64,000 nt of DNA from Paludibacter sp. (GTDB lineage Bacteria > Bacteroidota > Bacteroidia > Bacteroidales > Paludibacteraceae). The translations under genes were made by a program, and so were the position numbers. The notes beneath the pieces were generated by a model. That model was given only the letters and a program-made list of their open reading frames with translations. It was not told where the DNA came from and did no database searches. Below are positions 60,876 through 64,000 of this stretch, one piece after another; the stretch's first letter is position 1; the number at the start of each line of letters is the position of its first letter. The DNA is taken from assembly GCA_028710415.1 (NCBI GenBank), contig JAQTUE010000026.1, positions 1 to 64,000 on the forward strand, written 5' to 3'.

Positions 60876-61949
60876 ATGAATGAATTTTTAGGGAATACTA
60901 TACTGCCGGTAGATATTGTGCTTGCACCCGAATGGTGGAATAAGAACGAGAAAATCACTTTCGATCGTGATTTCTTTTATCATCCTTTAAAGCGGGTGGA
61001 AGAAGAACAGAAAATGGAAAAGATCCTTTACGAACGTTGGGGGCAATACGGTCTTGGATCAAACAAAGGGACTGTACGACCAGAAATCGGGGCAGTGCAT
61101 CTGGCTGCAGGATTTCTGCTTTCTGAAATGCTGGGTTGTACTGTGAATTACCAGGAGAACCATCCGCCACAGGTTTTGGCGGCTCATCAGGAGTTAGTGT
61201 TAATTGATCCTGAAAAAGCATTTCATTCGGTTGCATTTAAGCAAGTGCTCGATTTAGCCGGATCATTGAAAAAAAAGTACGGGTACCTCAGCGGTGATAT
61301 TAACTGGGGTGGCGTATTAAATATAGCCATGGATTTGCGTGGGGAAGATATTTTTATGGACATGATGTTAACGCCCGATGAAGTAAATCCATATTTTGAT
61401 GGGATAGCACAAGTGATAGAAAAATTCACTTCTTATGTTCATGCTGAAACAGGGTCAACATCCATATCAGTGAACCGGGGAGTCCGTCATATGCAGAAAC
61501 CGGTATTTCTGCATTCTGAATGTTCACATACTATGATTTCGGCGGAAGATTATGAAACTTTCCTTTTGCCATACGATATAAAATGGAGTGAAAAACGTCC
61601 GTTCGGCATTCATTATTGTGGACCTGATCCTCATAGGATGGCTGCCAGCTTTGCCAAAATTCCACATCTCGATTATCTGGATTTAGGTTGGGGAGGTGAT
61701 GTCAAAGTACTTCGGGCTCATTTGCCGGATACATTCTTCAATATACGCCTGAGCCCCGTAGAAATGACCAGGCAATCCTGCGATGAAATCAGTGAGACGA
61801 TTACACGATTGGTTCATGACTCCGGAAATCCATATTTAACTGGTGTTTGTTGCATTAATATGGATAATACCGTCTCTGATGATCGGATAAATACGATTTT
61901 TGAAACTGTAGCTGATTTGAAAAAAGAATATCTGGAAAACAAAGTTTGA
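60876..61949 (+). CDS. Uroporphyrinogen decarboxylase-like methyltransferase, first paralogue
   Basis: About 357 residues; start at 60876 (MNEFLGNTILPVDIVLAPEWW in part) because the longer frame from 60768 has an AT-driven, unrelated 36-residue leader. The barrel resembles the URO-D/MtaA superfamily. A late metal-type motif reads HYCGPDPH, and a second Cys pair follows in TGVCCINMDN, the His-x-Cys ... Cys layout of zinc-dependent methyltransferases such as MtaA. It is probably a corrinoid or methyl transfer enzyme rather than a haem enzyme. It precedes the second paralogue by 5 bp. Confidence 0.8.
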   Translation: MNEFLGNTILPVDIVLAPEWWNKNEKITFDRDFFYHPLKRVEEEQKMEKILYERWGQYGLGSNKGTVRPEIGAVHLAAGFLLSEMLGCTVNYQENHPPQVLAAHQELVLIDPEKAFHSVAFKQVLDLAGSLKKKYGYLSGDINWGGVLNIAMDLRGEDIFMDMMLTPDEVNPYFDGIAQVIEKFTSYVHAETGSTSISVNRGVRHMQKPVFLHSECSHTMISAEDYETFLLPYDIKWSEKRPFGIHYCGPDPHRMAASFAKIPHLDYLDLGWGGDVKVLRAHLPDTFFNIRLSPVEMTRQSCDEISETITRLVHDSGNPYLTGVCCINMDNTVSDDRINTIFETVADLKKEYLENKV

Positions 61950-61954
61950 TTTTT

Positions 61955-63082
61955 ATGGCATCAATATTCAACAATCAATTGGCTGACTCACAGGCCACGC
62001 AGGTTGAACCTGTGAAAGCTGAGAACTTTGATTATGCAACCTACGAAGCTTACGCAAACGAATTGAACAAAACCTGTTCAACTTTCTGGCAGGAAAAGAC
62101 AGGTGTTATGGTCTATCGCAGGATGCGGGTAGCCGAATGTTTTTCCTTTGGATGCCGTGATAAGGAACGGTCGCTTGAACTCCAGTTGGGAGCACTCCAA
62201 AAAAGCATGCTTTATCAGGCGGATGTGCCAAATTTTCTGGAACCATGGTATGGTATTGGTACGGTAGCCAGTGCTTTTGGAGGTGATTACTTTTGGCCTG
62301 AAGGGAATGCACCGGCATTAAAAACAAGTTTTTCAACAATTGATGAGATACTGGCTTATGAACCCCTTGAGGTTGCTTGCACTCCAATTGGCAGGCATAC
62401 CCTGGAGATGATAGAATACTTTATGGATCAAACACAAGGCAGGTTACCCATCTCGCTTACCGATACCCAGTCACCCCTGAATATGATCGGTCATTTGTAT
62501 CCGTTGGACCAGTTTTTCATGGATCTTCTCCTGGAACCGGATAAGGTTCAACAGCTTTTTGATCGTTTGGCTAAACTATCCATCCGTTTTAATCGGGAAC
62601 AGATAAAACTAATTGGCCCTGCACTGGCTTCTCCTGGCCATGGCTTTGCGTCTTCCTGTGAATGGTCGGGGTTGGGCATGAGTGATGATAATGCAATTAT
62701 GATTTCACCTGAACAATACCTGGAACTGGCAGTGCCTTCTGTTGAAAGAATATGTTCATCGTTGGGCGGACCTGTTTTTCACTCCTGTGGTGACTGGTCA
62801 GGTTGGGTAGATGCAGTACTTCAAATAAAAGGCCTGAAAATGGCTGATGGAGCATTCTCACCTCAAACCGACCCCGGAGCAACCTACAATCTGGAGGCTT
62901 TTCATCGCTTTGCCCATACAGGAGTTGTCCTGAATGCCCGAATGGTGGGAACCCCTGAAACGATTCGCGAACAGGTATCCCGGTTATGGGTTCCGGGCAT
63001 GAAGCTGGTAGTGGCTACTTATTGTGAAACGCCTGCTGAGCAGGAAAAAGCCTATCATCTGATTCACGAGTTCTGTCAATAA
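61955..63082 (+). CDS. Uroporphyrinogen decarboxylase-like methyltransferase, second paralogue
   Basis: About 375 residues; start at ATG 61955 (MASIFNNQL) rather than the overlapping TTG at 61946. It belongs to the URO-D superfamily: GIGTVASAFGGDYFWPEG in part, TDTQSPLNMIG, FHSCGDWSGW and a late ATYCETPAEQ. The HSCGD ... C arrangement gives the His-x-Cys-Cys zinc site of MtaA/MtbA-type methyltransferases. With the upstream paralogue and the downstream sugar-acid transporter, it forms a three-gene transcription unit whose substrate is unknown. Confidence 0.82.
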   Translation: MASIFNNQLADSQATQVEPVKAENFDYATYEAYANELNKTCSTFWQEKTGVMVYRRMRVAECFSFGCRDKERSLELQLGALQKSMLYQADVPNFLEPWYGIGTVASAFGGDYFWPEGNAPALKTSFSTIDEILAYEPLEVACTPIGRHTLEMIEYFMDQTQGRLPISLTDTQSPLNMIGHLYPLDQFFMDLLLEPDKVQQLFDRLAKLSIRFNREQIKLIGPALASPGHGFASSCEWSGLGMSDDNAIMISPEQYLELAVPSVERICSSLGGPVFHSCGDWSGWVDAVLQIKGLKMADGAFSPQTDPGATYNLEAFHRFAHTGVVLNARMVGTPETIREQVSRLWVPGMKLVVATYCETPAEQEKAYHLIHEFCQ

Positions 63083-63096
63083 CCCAAATCAACTGC

Positions 63097-64000
63097 ATGT
63101 CTAATCCTGAAAAATCACTCACAAAACCACAATCCAATATCCGTTGGATCATTGTTGCCTTACTATTCTTTGCAACGACAATTAATTACATCGACCGGCA
63201 GGTAATTGGCTTGCTAAAACCCTTCATTCAGGGTGATCTTCATTGGGACGAGGCTGATTACGGCTATATCGTTACAGCCTTTCAGATCGCTTATGCCTTA
63301 GGAATGATACTCAGTGGACGATTACTGGATAAATTTGGAACCAGAATTGGGTACACCATGTCTATTTTCGTTTGGAGTATCGGGGCAACCCTGCATGCGT
63401 TGATGCATTCTGTGGCTGGTTTTAGTGTTGTCAGGGCAGTGCTTGGCATTGGTGAGGCGGGGAATTTTCCGGCAGCTGTGAAAACCATAGCGGAATGGTT
63501 TCCTAAAAGAGACCGGGCATTTGCTACTGGCATTTTTAACGCAGGCTCGACAATCGGTGCCATTGTTGCCCCGATAATTGTTGCTGCCGTTACCGTTAGC
63601 CTTGGCTGGAGATGGGCTTTTATCATTACCGGTTCATTGGGCATCATTTGGATCGTATTTTGGCTGATTATCTATCAGCCCCCATTGAGGCATAAAAAGG
63701 TTTCTGCTTCCGAACTGAGTTATATTTTATCGGATCATTTAACAGAAGAGATAACGGGAAATGAAAAAGGAATGAGCTGGGGTAAATTGCTCCGGCATAA
63801 AGAAACCTATGCCATCTGCTTTTCCCGTTTTATTACCGACTGGGTATGGTGGTTCTTCCTATTCTGGATGCCTGATTTTTTAAATAAGAGCCAGCATCTG
63901 GATATTAAAGCTACCGTGCTACCTCTGATTATCATTTATACAATGGCAAGTTTTGGAGGGATACTGGGTGGAGCCCTCTCTTCCGGATTCATCAAGGCAG
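63097..64000 (+). CDS. MFS transporter, hexuronate/ACS-type (cut by window end)
   Basis: The frame is open from ATG 63097 to the end of the window, 301 codons, so its C-terminal third is missing. NYIDRQVIGLLKPFIQGDLHW in part, GRLLDKFGTRIGYTMSI, GIGEAGNFPAAVKTIAEWFPKRDRAFATG in part and GGALSSGFIKA are typical of the anion:cation symporter group, especially ExuT-like hexuronate transporters. It starts 14 bp after the second methyltransferase gene, and import of a (possibly O-methylated) sugar acid for those enzymes is a reasonable guess, not shown. Confidence 0.88.
   Translation, partial: MSNPEKSLTKPQSNIRWIIVALLFFATTINYIDRQVIGLLKPFIQGDLHWDEADYGYIVTAFQIAYALGMILSGRLLDKFGTRIGYTMSIFVWSIGATLHALMHSVAGFSVVRAVLGIGEAGNFPAAVKTIAEWFPKRDRAFATGIFNAGSTIGAIVAPIIVAAVTVSLGWRWAFIITGSLGIIWIVFWLIIYQPPLRHKKVSASELSYILSDHLTEEITGNEKGMSWGKLLRHKETYAICFSRFITDWVWWFFLFWMPDFLNKSQHLDIKATVLPLIIIYTMASFGGILGGALSSGFIKA

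Overview
The window looks like chromosomal DNA of an anaerobic-type Bacteroidota (order Bacteroidales/Marinilabiliales or close relatives). It is AT-rich. Promoters fit the Bacteroidota pattern (TTG/TTTG, then about 20 bp, then TAnnTTTG), and Shine-Dalgarno sites are mostly absent. The gene content is typical of the phylum: TonB-type receptors with a carboxypeptidase-regulatory N-terminus, DUF2807 'head GIN' lipoprotein, DUF5723/TSP3/OmpA protein, LytTR regulators, two-subunit methylmalonyl-CoA mutase, and a RAYT/REP locus. The species cannot be named from this sequence.

Layout. 1-2.0 kb: tail of an alpha/beta hydrolase, then an IS200-like REP-associated transposase flanked by inverted REP palindromes and two near-identical 395-bp tandem copies that carry the transposase 3' end. 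2.2-7.4 kb: DUF2007 protein, then CapA-like, short and YARHG-DUF3160 lipoproteins and an HD hydrolase. 7.5-13.9 kb: a beta-propeller/phosphoesterase and a PutA-like proline utilisation enzyme. 14.7-19.7 kb: large unknown lipoprotein with a DUF5723-TSP3-OmpA outer-membrane protein. 20.3-28.4 kb: lactonase, OsmC, fused trehalose synthase/phosphatase convergent with a GH15 enzyme, ketopantoate reductase, DUF2807 lipoprotein. 28.4-33.6 kb: outer-membrane receptor, a stand-alone hydrolase-type N-terminal domain, a 1.2 kb gene-free stretch, CoA-binding protein. 33.6-38 kb: six-PAS LytS-type kinase with two paralogous response regulators. 38-46.5 kb: barrel protein, Ser/Tyr-rich lipoprotein, methylmalonyl-CoA mutase operon with an ORF6N gene inserted, SRPBCC protein. 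46.5-51 kb: antiporter, toxin-antitoxin remnant, VapBC, Dus. 51-59 kb: TonB receptor and a run of small housekeeping or accessory genes. 59-64 kb: MFS exporter, then two UroD/MtaA-like methyltransferases followed by a hexuronate-type MFS transporter cut by the window end.

Most striking structure: three intergenic elements (about 19784-19893, 32171-32353, 48101-48212) are long inverted repeats whose arms are themselves built of degenerate 11-bp tandem units. Two of them share the unit family and the right flank; the third has an unrelated unit but the same architecture. They match no standard feature type I know and are the best candidate here for something undescribed. Many start codons were corrected from the longest open frame by signal peptides or by a -7 element lying inside the longer frame; this is stated per gene.
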